Part shown: positions 26,809-35,088 of the stretch, one piece after another
How positions within the stretch are numbered: the stretch's first letter is position 1
Layout of the letters: the number at the start of each line of letters is the position of its first letter
NCBI GenBank assembly: GCA_947503895.1
Contig: CANNFT010000011.1
Span: 146,143 to 210,142, forward strand
Length of the DNA: 64,000 bases
From: an uncultured Saccharospirillaceae bacterium
Lineage (GTDB): Bacteria; Pseudomonadota; Gammaproteobacteria; Pseudomonadales; Oceanobacteraceae
Direction of reading: 5' to 3'
Notes under the pieces: model-generated
The model's input: only the letters and a program-made list of their open reading frames with translations
Told to the model about the DNA's origin: nothing
Databases searched by the model: none
Program-made: the position numbers and the translations under genes

Positions 26809-29550
26809 ATGACAGCTAAGAATAATAATATTAGAGGTTTACAATTGTCGTCGGTTGAAAATGCAGTCGTTAAGACTCTGCCTCATGGTCAAATAAAAGT
26901 ACTGGCCATGAAGTTACAATTACCTTATTTACCGGTTCAACATATTAAGCGTGAATCAATTTGTCGTGCGTTAGACCAAGGCTCAAAAGACTGTAAGTTA
27001 AGATTACTGATTGCTGCCCCCGGCTATGGTAAATCATTAGCATTGACCGAATGGCTACTTTCTCAACGACAGCAGGGCAAGGCGGTAGCGTGGCTAAGCC
27101 TTGACCCCAAAGAAAATGACATTAAACGTTTCCTTCTATATCTGTTTTCTTCTGTCAATAGTGTTTTACCGAATGTCGGTGTGGAAGCATTAAAAAGAAT
27201 TGATGACGACGTGTCTCCAGAGACAGTCTTCAATTTATGGGTGCAAGAACTCCAAGAAATAGAGCAAACCCTCATTATTGCATTGGATGATTGCCATCAT
27301 ATTCATTCACCAGATGTGATGAATATTCTGGACGACATGGTGAATTATTTACCATCGCAAGTTTCCTTAGCTTGTACCAGTCGTCAAGCGTGGTCACTGA
27401 ATACAGCTCGTCTTGCTAGCCAAAATAAATTAATCGAATTGCACGAGCATGATTTGGCTCTGAACGACGCGGAAATTAAAGACTGGCTTAAGTTAAAAGG
27501 TAAGGTCAACGTTGGCGAGCAGGGTATAGAGCAAGTGAGCCGCTGGAGTTCCGGTTGGATGACTGGCCTAAACCTATTAATACAAATTTTTCCGGATCTA
27601 GATGGCTTACATTTGCGAGGGAATGAACCTCGGCTAAATGATTATTTAGAGCAAGAATGGCATGTTCTTTTAAATGATGAAGAGCGTAAATTTTGCCAGC
27701 AGCTTGCGGTGTTAGGTCAAGCATCGGCAACATTTATGGATACAGTATACGAGCGCTCTGACTCACAAAACTTACTGACCACACTATCTCGGCGACACAT
27801 ACTGATCACTCGAAACTCAGATCAAGCCAATTGGTACACGATTCACCCGATGATTGCTGCATCATTACAGTTAACGTTGAATCAAAGTGAATTAAACGGT
27901 ATTTACCTAAAAGCCTGCAATTGGTTCGCTGCTGAAGGTGATGTGATTCAGGCGGTCGAGATGGCATTGCGATCAGGCAATAAAGCGAAGGCAGCAGAGC
28001 TGGTACAGGCTACAGCGGAAAGCATTCTCGGCGAACAAGACATTGCCCAACTGCTGTCTTGGAAGGAACAATTACCGCTTGAAGTGATTGCTGCGTCTCC
28101 TCGTTTAGTCATTATCTTTAGCTGGGCCTTGGCCTTTGCGCAACAACTAGATGAAGCCGAAAGGCTGATGGCTCAGATAGATAAATTTTTACCTATTACC
28201 CGGCAAGCGGGTAACGATGAGGTGCCTGGACAACTATTTGCAATCAGGGGCTACATCGCACGTGTGAGAGGGAATATTGATAATGCAATTCAGTTATGTG
28301 AACAGGCATTAGAAAAGTTACCCAAGCACAAATACATAGCGCGTGCTGTCACCTACTTTAATTTGTCCAACGCTTGCATGACCACCGAAAATTTAAGTCG
28401 AGCACGTGAATATAACCGTTTGTCATACGAATGCGCTCGCGCTGCGGGCAGTGTGCATTTAGAAATGTTGGCGCTGCATGAGCATGCTCGTATTGAACAG
28501 GTAAAAGGACATCTAACGTTAGCGGATAAATTAGTCGCTGAAGGTATTCGGTTATCGGATCAGCTTCGACAGAAAGAATCGGCTGCGGCTTATGGTCGAT
28601 TGGTGATTTATCGGGGCTATCTAGCATGGCTGCGCAATGATATTTGTAGTGCTGAGCAAGATTTAAAACTTGGTTTACGCATCGCTGAACGGTGTCATGA
28701 TGCTTATATCATTATGGCAGGAATTCTGTTATCCAATGTCGCCCGTCAGCAAGGGCAACTCGAAAAGGCTTTTGACCACCTGACACGTACCGAAGCGCAA
28801 CTGCAACGCTGGCGTGTACCGGGTATGGTGTATCAACCTTGGCTGTCGACCGTTCGTACGAATCTATTGATTGATCAAGCTAAGTTGGAAAACGCCATGG
28901 CAAACCTCGACAGTTTGTATGCGTTAGGGCATCAAAATCCCTATATTCTCTGCCCAGAGCATTATCCCAATTTAAAAGGCTTGATTGATGTCTTTTATGT
29001 GCGAGCTAAGGCCTTTTCTGGTGATCACAAAGACGCACTAAAAATGTTGGACGATCAGTTGTCTGGCGAATCGCTGAATCAACAGGGATTTAGATTGACC
29101 TTTATCTACCTCATGAGGGCCTTGATACGATTTCAAATTGGTCAAGAAGATGACGCCATTCAAGATTTTAAGCAGTCTTTAACTTTAGCAGAACGTGAAA
29201 ACTGTTTAATGCCCTTTATCGAGTACAGTTCTGGTTTGGCCTCTCTATACAATAAGTTACCCCAACAAATAAAACAGCGTCCATTTGTTGAGTCGATATT
29301 GCAGCACATTGATATTGCTGAGGATGAGGGGGCGAATCGTGCATTTGTGCAGGTGAAAGCATTGATTAGCCAAAGAGAGATGGGCGTATTGAAGTTGATC
29401 GCGCAAGGCTTTACCAATCAAGATATTGCGGATCGACTATTTATTTCACTGCACACCGTCAAAACGCACGCTCGACGGATTAATGCAAAGCTCGGTGTGA
29501 AAAGTCGAACGCAAGCCATCATTAAAGCCAAGGAAATTGGTCTATTCTAA
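26809..29550 (+). CDS. MalT-like LuxR family ATP-dependent transcriptional regulator
   Basis: A 913-residue LAL/MalT-type activator. A P-loop (APGYGKS, ~70) and Walker B (LIIALDDCHH, ~155) form an N-terminal STAND ATPase. A long alpha-helical TPR-like region (~370-840) senses the inducer. The C-terminal LuxR HTH contains REMGVLKLIAQGFTNQDIADRLFIS (~850-910). Genes of this class frequently stand beside DUF1302/DUF1329 pairs, so it probably activates the preceding three-gene unit in response to a lipid or breakdown product. The start is uncertain because ATG 26809 lacks a clear ribosome site; ATG 26908 is an alternative. Confidence 0.88.
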   Translation: MTAKNNNIRGLQLSSVENAVVKTLPHGQIKVLAMKLQLPYLPVQHIKRESICRALDQGSKDCKLRLLIAAPGYGKSLALTEWLLSQRQQGKAVAWLSLDPKENDIKRFLLYLFSSVNSVLPNVGVEALKRIDDDVSPETVFNLWVQELQEIEQTLIIALDDCHHIHSPDVMNILDDMVNYLPSQVSLACTSRQAWSLNTARLASQNKLIELHEHDLALNDAEIKDWLKLKGKVNVGEQGIEQVSRWSSGWMTGLNLLIQIFPDLDGLHLRGNEPRLNDYLEQEWHVLLNDEERKFCQQLAVLGQASATFMDTVYERSDSQNLLTTLSRRHILITRNSDQANWYTIHPMIAASLQLTLNQSELNGIYLKACNWFAAEGDVIQAVEMALRSGNKAKAAELVQATAESILGEQDIAQLLSWKEQLPLEVIAASPRLVIIFSWALAFAQQLDEAERLMAQIDKFLPITRQAGNDEVPGQLFAIRGYIARVRGNIDNAIQLCEQALEKLPKHKYIARAVTYFNLSNACMTTENLSRAREYNRLSYECARAAGSVHLEMLALHEHARIEQVKGHLTLADKLVAEGIRLSDQLRQKESAAAYGRLVIYRGYLAWLRNDICSAEQDLKLGLRIAERCHDAYIIMAGILLSNVARQQGQLEKAFDHLTRTEAQLQRWRVPGMVYQPWLSTVRTNLLIDQAKLENAMANLDSLYALGHQNPYILCPEHYPNLKGLIDVFYVRAKAFSGDHKDALKMLDDQLSGESLNQQGFRLTFIYLMRALIRFQIGQEDDAIQDFKQSLTLAERENCLMPFIEYSSGLASLYNKLPQQIKQRPFVESILQHIDIAEDEGANRAFVQVKALISQREMGVLKLIAQGFTNQDIADRLFISLHTVKTHARRINAKLGVKSRTQAIIKAKEIGLF

Positions 29551-29675
29551 GCAACTCTTGAGCAATATTAGGTCGTGGGCGATGCGCTTGCGACCCCATC
29601 AACGTTATTGGCTTTATTGCGTCTTGTTGAACTCTTAGCTAAACCTAATAGGAGAGGAACGAGAGTTGATTTAAC

Positions 29676-30860
29676 ATGGAAGACAAATACACCATCGCTG
29701 TCTACTCGGAAAACTTTAAGCTTTTGGAGTCGACATTAGGTCAGAATTATAAGCTGCTGTACCTTTATAACTTTGAATCCTTAAAAGACAACATCAGCCC
29801 AGATTTAAAACTGATTATCATGGACTTCTCAAAGGGGTCTGATGAAGATTTGGATCTTGTTGAAAAAATTAAGCTGGCGGGTGCGGGTGATAAAATACCC
29901 ATCGTTGTGTTGTATGGGGAAAACTCGACTTGTAGCAGCATCAGCGCTTTTAAAAAAGGTTGTGATGATTTCATTGATCTTAAAACGGACGATAAAGAAA
30001 TTGCCTTGCGCTGCGAAAATTTAATCTATCACAAGATCGCCACCGACCAACTACAGGTCCAAGTTCAACAAGCCAATGAAATGGCGTTTATCGCCATGTC
30101 AGACACTTCCGATTTAGGTGTCAATATCCAGTTTCTACTGGATGTTAATAATTGTGATAATCTGGATGAAATAGGCATGCGCCTACTTCAAGCACTTAAT
30201 TCATACGGTATAAAAGCCAGCCTTCAATTGCGTAGTGAATACGGAATCAAAAATATGGAACGCAGCGGTATGGCTAAGGAGTTGGAGTCGATATTGCTGT
30301 GGGAAATGCGTGAAGGTGGTCGATATGTTGATTTCGGCAAACGCTCGGTGATGAATTATGAGCAAGTGTCATTACTCGTAAAAAACATGCCCGTCGATGA
30401 CCCCAAAAAATACGGTGCGATTAAGGATAATGTTTTCTCATTGTTACAGGGGGCCGATGCACGCGTTAAGGCACTGGATCGCATGCAAGAAATAGAAGAT
30501 CAGCAAACCATGATGCGCTCGCTGACACAGCGTATGCAACAGAATATGGAGGCCATAGACAGTGGTTATCAGGAAGTCATGAAGGATATTGCTGGTGTGG
30601 TTGAAAACATGGCGGATAGCTTAAATGCTGTCATCATTAATCTTGCGTTGCATGAAGAGCAGGAAAAAGCGCTTGAGAACATCATTGAGTATGGCATTCA
30701 AAACACCACACGCGTCTTTGCATCCGGCTTAAAGTTGGATGAATCGTTTAAAGATATTGTCGATCAAATAGGGCAGTTCTTATCTGATGAAAGTGTGCAT
30801 ATCAATGCGGAACAACGGGTGAAGCTCATGGCTTTACTGAATCAAGAATCCTCACACTGA
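29676..30860 (+). CDS. Orphan receiver-domain protein with helical output region
   Basis: GGAGAGGAACGAGAG lies upstream of the ATG. Residues 1-120 form a receiver domain: MDFSKGS carries the likely phospho-acceptor Asp (~51) and FIDLKT the conserved Lys. The rest has no DNA-binding or enzyme motif; it is helical, with a probable coiled coil at ~255-320 (QEIEDQQTMMRSLTQRMQQNM). It sits directly downstream of the MalT-like regulator on the same strand with 125 bp between, so it may belong to the same control circuit. No histidine kinase gene is adjacent. Similar receiver-plus-coiled-coil proteins often act through protein contacts. Confidence 0.7.
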   Translation: MEDKYTIAVYSENFKLLESTLGQNYKLLYLYNFESLKDNISPDLKLIIMDFSKGSDEDLDLVEKIKLAGAGDKIPIVVLYGENSTCSSISAFKKGCDDFIDLKTDDKEIALRCENLIYHKIATDQLQVQVQQANEMAFIAMSDTSDLGVNIQFLLDVNNCDNLDEIGMRLLQALNSYGIKASLQLRSEYGIKNMERSGMAKELESILLWEMREGGRYVDFGKRSVMNYEQVSLLVKNMPVDDPKKYGAIKDNVFSLLQGADARVKALDRMQEIEDQQTMMRSLTQRMQQNMEAIDSGYQEVMKDIAGVVENMADSLNAVIINLALHEEQEKALENIIEYGIQNTTRVFASGLKLDESFKDIVDQIGQFLSDESVHINAEQRVKLMALLNQESSH

Positions 30861-30940
30861 TGTGGGCGATCTTAAGGGCTCCATGCTTCCTTGGCGGGTG
30901 CTGGGAAGAATGGAGCTAGCCTATTGATCATGCCAAAACG

Positions 30941-31882
30941 TTAGCGCTTGTTTAATGCGGGACAATCGGTCATTTCACCAAAATCGACCGCCCAAGGTGG
31001 GTTCGCGCGCATTCTTTCTACTACAAACTCCACAAACGATCGTACTTTTACGGATAAATGACGGTTGCTGGGATAAAGCGCATGAATCGGAAATGCATTG
31101 AAGGGCCAATCACACAAGATAGGTTTCAACTGACCTGATTTAATGTCGTCATAGCACAGTAAGGCCGGCAATATGGCAATGCCCATGCCTTTGAGTGCAA
31201 ATTTATGCAAGCTCATTGGGTCATTGATTCGTATTCGAGCTTTTAAATCCACAGAGATGGCTTCTGGGCCACCAAACTCCCATGTCGACATATGTGGCAT
31301 GGTGAGGCAATCATGTTGCTTCAATTCTGATGGATGCTGCGGGTAACCGTGCTTTTCTAAATAGTCAGGGCTGGCACACGTGACGGTGCTCACATGACCG
31401 AGGTTACGAGCAATGAGCGAGGAGTCCGCCAGCTCGCCCACGCGAAACGCTACGTCAATGCCTTCTTGAATGAGGTCCAAGGCTTGATCTGTGAGTACCA
31501 TTTCCAGTTGAATTTCAGGGTTGTCTGCCAAAAATTCTGAAACAAGATCGCTCAGTATGCGAGAACCAAATAAAACCGGTGCCGTAATGCGCAGTAGACC
31601 GGTGGGCGTGCTCTGCATTTCGGTGACCGCAATGTTGGCTTCTTCCACATCGCTGATGATACGGGAGCATTGATTATAATAGGCTGACCCGGTATCCGTG
31701 AGGCTCAATGTACGAGTGGTGCGTTGCAGTAGGCGAACACCTAATCGTTCTTCAAGTTGTGTAATTTTTCGGCTGACGGTCGATTTTGGCAAGCCCAGAG
31801 ACTTCGCAGCCCCAGTAAAACTACCTGCATCGACCACTTTGACGAATATGGCGATTTCGTTGAGATCAAACTGCTCCATCAT
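30941..31882 (-). CDS. LysR family transcriptional regulator
   Basis: ATG 31882 has AAGGAAG at the right spacing; a GTG at 31888 would overlap that site's spacer. The N-terminal winged HTH reads FDLNEIAIFVKVVDAGSFTGAAKSLGLPKSTVSRKITQLEERLGVRLLQRTTRTL, the CrgA-like LysR subgroup. Residues ~90-300 form the periplasmic-binding-like effector domain. The length of about 313 residues is standard. It is divergent from fadL, with two dyads in the intervening DNA, so control of itself and possibly fadL is likely. The effector is not predictable. Confidence 0.92.
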   Translation of the reverse strand: MMEQFDLNEIAIFVKVVDAGSFTGAAKSLGLPKSTVSRKITQLEERLGVRLLQRTTRTLSLTDTGSAYYNQCSRIISDVEEANIAVTEMQSTPTGLLRITAPVLFGSRILSDLVSEFLADNPEIQLEMVLTDQALDLIQEGIDVAFRVGELADSSLIARNLGHVSTVTCASPDYLEKHGYPQHPSELKQHDCLTMPHMSTWEFGGPEAISVDLKARIRINDPMSLHKFALKGMGIAILPALLCYDDIKSGQLKPILCDWPFNAFPIHALYPSNRHLSVKVRSFVEFVVERMRANPPWAVDFGEMTDCPALNKR

Positions 31883-31902
31883 GAACACTTCCTTCTATGT
31901 AC

Positions 31903-31962
31903 TGTTCGGATTATGGAACAATACCCCCAGTCTTGCCAGCTATTTAACCTGTACGTTCGTAC
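31903..31962. promoter_or_regulatory. Two candidate operator dyads between the LysR gene and fadL
   Basis: TGTTC-N8-GAACA at 31903-31920 has the TTC...GAA form of LysR-type boxes (T-N11-A-like) and lies 21-38 bp upstream of the LysR start. A second dyad, GTACG-tt-CGTAC, is at 31951-31962. Both are seen directly; the link to this LysR protein is inferred. Confidence 0.45.
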
Positions 31963-32167
31963 TTAAATTGTCGCAAGGTTGGACAAAAACTGCATCTATG
32001 TAACTTTAGGTCACCACTTTGTCGGAAAAGGTTACATAGGCGATTATTGTCTAGTGGCATACTCCCGCTCCCGGAATGACCGCCAAAACAAAAATAAGAT
32101 TGCGGCAAGACGATTAGTTGCCCTGAACTGGGTAGAGCAATTCACTTATTTTTTGAAGGGTTGAGTC

Positions 32168-33763
32168 GTGATCAATAAAAAAACAGTACTAAGATCAGCG
32201 ATTTTGGCGGCGACATTAGCGCCTGCCATGGGTATGGCTTCGGGTTACAAAATTAACGAGCAAAGCGCCAGTGGTGTCGGTAATGCTTACGCCGGCCGTG
32301 CAGCGGTTGTAGAAGATGCATCCATCGTATTTTATAACCCAGCCGGTATGGTGCATTTAAAACGCCCTGAAATCACCGCAGGCTTCTCTTATTTAAGCGG
32401 TGACGGCAAGTTTGAAGGTGAAGGTACTGATGCCGCAGGAAAATACATCGCCCCCAATATGGACGAGTACAGTAATGGCGGTGACTTCTTAGGTACTGCA
32501 TTTATTCCATTCTTATATTATGTCAACCCGATCAATGAAAGCGTCGCTTTAGGTTTTGGTATTTTTACTCCCTTCGGTACGAACACCGATTACGATGCTG
32601 ACTTCGTAGGCGGCGGTTTTGCCGATCAAACTCAATTAAAGTCCATAGAATTTCAGCCATCTGTTTCTCTCAAATTAAATGATCAGTGGTCAGTGGGTGC
32701 GGGTATCGACATCGTTTATATGAAAGGCCTGTTGTCAAAGCAGGTGGATACCGTTCCATATAACCCTCAAGCAGCAGCCATTTATCAAGGCTTAGTTGAT
32801 CAAGTGATGCAAGACAATCCGGGCATTACGGAAGCACAAGCCAGTGCTGGTGTTTCTCAAAGCACGGGGTTGTCAGCAGACACTCCTTTATTTGATAGCC
32901 AGTACGAAGGCTTTGAAAACCACTATGAGGTTGAAGGCAATGACTGGGGAACAGGTTTCAATTTTGGTGTCATGTGGAAGCCTACTGATAGTACAACAGT
33001 CGGTTTGACCTATCGCTCAGAAATGCAATTTAACCTAGAAGGTCAGTCTAAGTTCAAAAATGCCTTTAGCGCGTATAGAGCAGGCATTCCAATGACGACA
33101 GACGATGCTGGAAACCCTACGGCACCTGCTGTACTGGATGGGTTAAACCAATTTGGTAACATTCGTGAACAAGATTCTAAAGTACCTTTAACGACTCCTG
33201 AATCAGCCACACTGAGTATTGCTCATCAGGCAACGTCGGACCTCTTATTGCAAGCGGGCACCACTTGGACGGGTTGGTCTTCATTCGAATACTTCGATGT
33301 AATAGCGACTGAAAACCAAGCCGATGCGACTGCCATAGATATTTCAGACATATCAGCAGCTAATGGCTTGGGTAATGGGTACATTGGGCATATTGTTGAA
33401 AAATGGGATGACGTTTGGGCTGTTGCTTTAGGCGCCAGTTACAAATTGAACGACCAATTTATGTTGCGCGCAGGTTATGCCTACGATGAAAGTCCGGTCA
33501 GTAATGAATACCGTACGGCACGCGTGCCGTCTTCAGATCGTCAATGGGTGACGGCTGGTTTCCAATATAATGTGACCTCGAATTGGACAGTTGATATGGG
33601 CGCTGCTTATTTATTCATGGATAAGATGGAATTAAGCGAAGTGAATAAAGACCTGAACGACGAAGAGATTACTGACAACAATGGCGACACTAAAGCTTCC
33701 GTGAGTGGCGAGTACGACATTGATGCATTCGGTGTCTCTCTGCAGGTGAGCTATAAAATGTAA
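32168..33763 (+). CDS. fadL: Outer-membrane long-chain fatty acid transporter FadL
   Basis: The GTG start follows GAAGGG by a normal distance. A signal peptide ends at MGMASG-YKIN. The mature N-terminus SGYKINEQSASGVGNAYAGRAAVVEDASIVFYNPAGM is the FadL hatch with its conserved NPA. The C-terminus ends VSLQVSYKM rather than the usual aromatic residue, a small oddity. The 14-strand barrel lets long-chain fatty acids or other hydrophobic compounds diffuse laterally into the outer membrane and cell. Together with the upstream VolA-type lipase it reconstructs the lipase/FadL scavenging pair known in Vibrio. Confidence 0.93.
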   Translation: MINKKTVLRSAILAATLAPAMGMASGYKINEQSASGVGNAYAGRAAVVEDASIVFYNPAGMVHLKRPEITAGFSYLSGDGKFEGEGTDAAGKYIAPNMDEYSNGGDFLGTAFIPFLYYVNPINESVALGFGIFTPFGTNTDYDADFVGGGFADQTQLKSIEFQPSVSLKLNDQWSVGAGIDIVYMKGLLSKQVDTVPYNPQAAAIYQGLVDQVMQDNPGITEAQASAGVSQSTGLSADTPLFDSQYEGFENHYEVEGNDWGTGFNFGVMWKPTDSTTVGLTYRSEMQFNLEGQSKFKNAFSAYRAGIPMTTDDAGNPTAPAVLDGLNQFGNIREQDSKVPLTTPESATLSIAHQATSDLLLQAGTTWTGWSSFEYFDVIATENQADATAIDISDISAANGLGNGYIGHIVEKWDDVWAVALGASYKLNDQFMLRAGYAYDESPVSNEYRTARVPSSDRQWVTAGFQYNVTSNWTVDMGAAYLFMDKMELSEVNKDLNDEEITDNNGDTKASVSGEYDIDAFGVSLQVSYKM

Positions 33764-34104
33764 TCTTCCCTGCTGACCTCCAGAGCCAGCAATAACGGAA
33801 GTAGAATGTTGTTAACAGGTGCATTGGCTGCACCTGTTAACAACAAACCTCTTACAACCTCTCAGAACCTCATTTCTTTGGTGCTCTACTTCTAAGGTGT
33901 GCACAATTAATGTGCGTCTTTAAGTTGCCCTCGTCAAAATCCTCTTTCGCTTGAACTGTAGATGGGCAAATAGCCTCTGCACGGTGTAGATTCTATGAAG
34001 ATATGTGCATTTTCACATCGATCAGACTGGTTGAAACCATTTGGTATATAGATTGCTGTAGTCGACTATCGATTCATTTCAGGTACGAGAGCGGCTAAGA
34101 CATT
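33764..34104. other. Intergenic region after fadL
   Basis: About 340 bp without a gene. Its main content is the long perfect hairpin at 33807-33845. The rest shows no clear signal. Confidence 0.5.
33807..33845. repeat. Perfect 17-bp inverted repeat downstream of fadL
   Basis: TGTTGTTAACAGGTGCA and its exact complement TGCACCTGTTAACAACA flank a 5-nt loop (ttggc). No T tract follows, so it is either a factor-assisted terminator, an mRNA-stabilising hairpin or a protein-binding dyad. Confidence 0.75.
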
Positions 34105-34971
34105 ATGTTATCCACAGGGCACTTTCCAGCCGACACACTCAGTCAATTACATGCTCGCCAACAACAGCGCATAAAAGGATTGGAGTTGATTAAAGCAATA
34201 ATGAATGTGGTGCGTGTAATTCAACTGCACCGTGCAGCGAGTAACGGCGCATTGGCGGGGAACGTGTTTTTTGACAGTAAAACTAGGGTGCTAGCACGGG
34301 AAATAAATGACCGGTTTTTAAGTTTGAGCCAACAGTTGAATTCATCCAACCCAGAGATTGATGAGCAGCAATGGGCTGATATTAATAACGCATGGCAAAC
34401 CGTTTACTTACAATGGCGACAGGATGATGCGATTGAAAATTTTGAGTTGCACAGCCACCTTATTAAGCAATTATTAGAATTGATCAGTGTTTTGGGTATG
34501 CAATCAGAACGAATGATTGAAACCGATGATGCTCACCAATTGTTAGCCAGTTTAATATTCGATCAATTACCAAAGTTTATCGAACAGTTAGGGCAAGTAA
34601 GGGCGCTGGGTACGTTTTCGGCTATCGCAGGTGAAACCAGTCAGCGTTGCTCGATACGCCTAAACTACCTTGTTCAGGTACTGCGCAGGCAAAAAAATAA
34701 ATTGAATATTTTAGTTGAATCATTGCCGAGCAACGTTTTGGAGCAAATTTCAGCGTTATTTAAAGCGCAGTTAATGGAGCAAAATATTGGCCGATTGCAG
34801 ACTGTCGTCGAGAAAGATTTGTTAAGTCAGCAAAAAATTGTGACATCAGCAGATGAGTTATATTCACTCAGCACACAAATTATTGATGCGCATTTTGAAG
34901 TGATGAATGAAGGCTTAAAGATATTACGCTTAAGAATGGATGCTCGTATCCAAGCTTGGGTACATCAATAA
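34105..34971 (+). CDS. Helical protein resembling a nitrate/nitrite-sensing (NIT) domain
   Basis: The 288-residue protein is nearly all alpha-helical and without signal peptide or membrane segment. VIQLHRAASNGALAG (about residues 36-50) and LGQVRALGTFSAIAG (~168-182) resemble the two Arg-containing helices that bind nitrate/nitrite in PF08376 domains. No output domain (HTH, GGDEF, methyl-accepting) is attached. The ribosome site is weak. It stands alone between fadL and the TonB receptor. The NIT resemblance is by eye and uncertain; otherwise it is a hypothetical cytoplasmic protein. Confidence 0.5.
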   Translation: MLSTGHFPADTLSQLHARQQQRIKGLELIKAIMNVVRVIQLHRAASNGALAGNVFFDSKTRVLAREINDRFLSLSQQLNSSNPEIDEQQWADINNAWQTVYLQWRQDDAIENFELHSHLIKQLLELISVLGMQSERMIETDDAHQLLASLIFDQLPKFIEQLGQVRALGTFSAIAGETSQRCSIRLNYLVQVLRRQKNKLNILVESLPSNVLEQISALFKAQLMEQNIGRLQTVVEKDLLSQQKIVTSADELYSLSTQIIDAHFEVMNEGLKILRLRMDARIQAWVHQ

Positions 34972-35088
34972 GCGGAAAAATTAAACATCCATCACGCTAC
35001 TCATAAAAAAATACAATGCCACTGGTGTTTGCCAATGGCTTCATTAAAACGCATTCACACTTTAGGTGAATTTTAATCAGGCTGAGTG

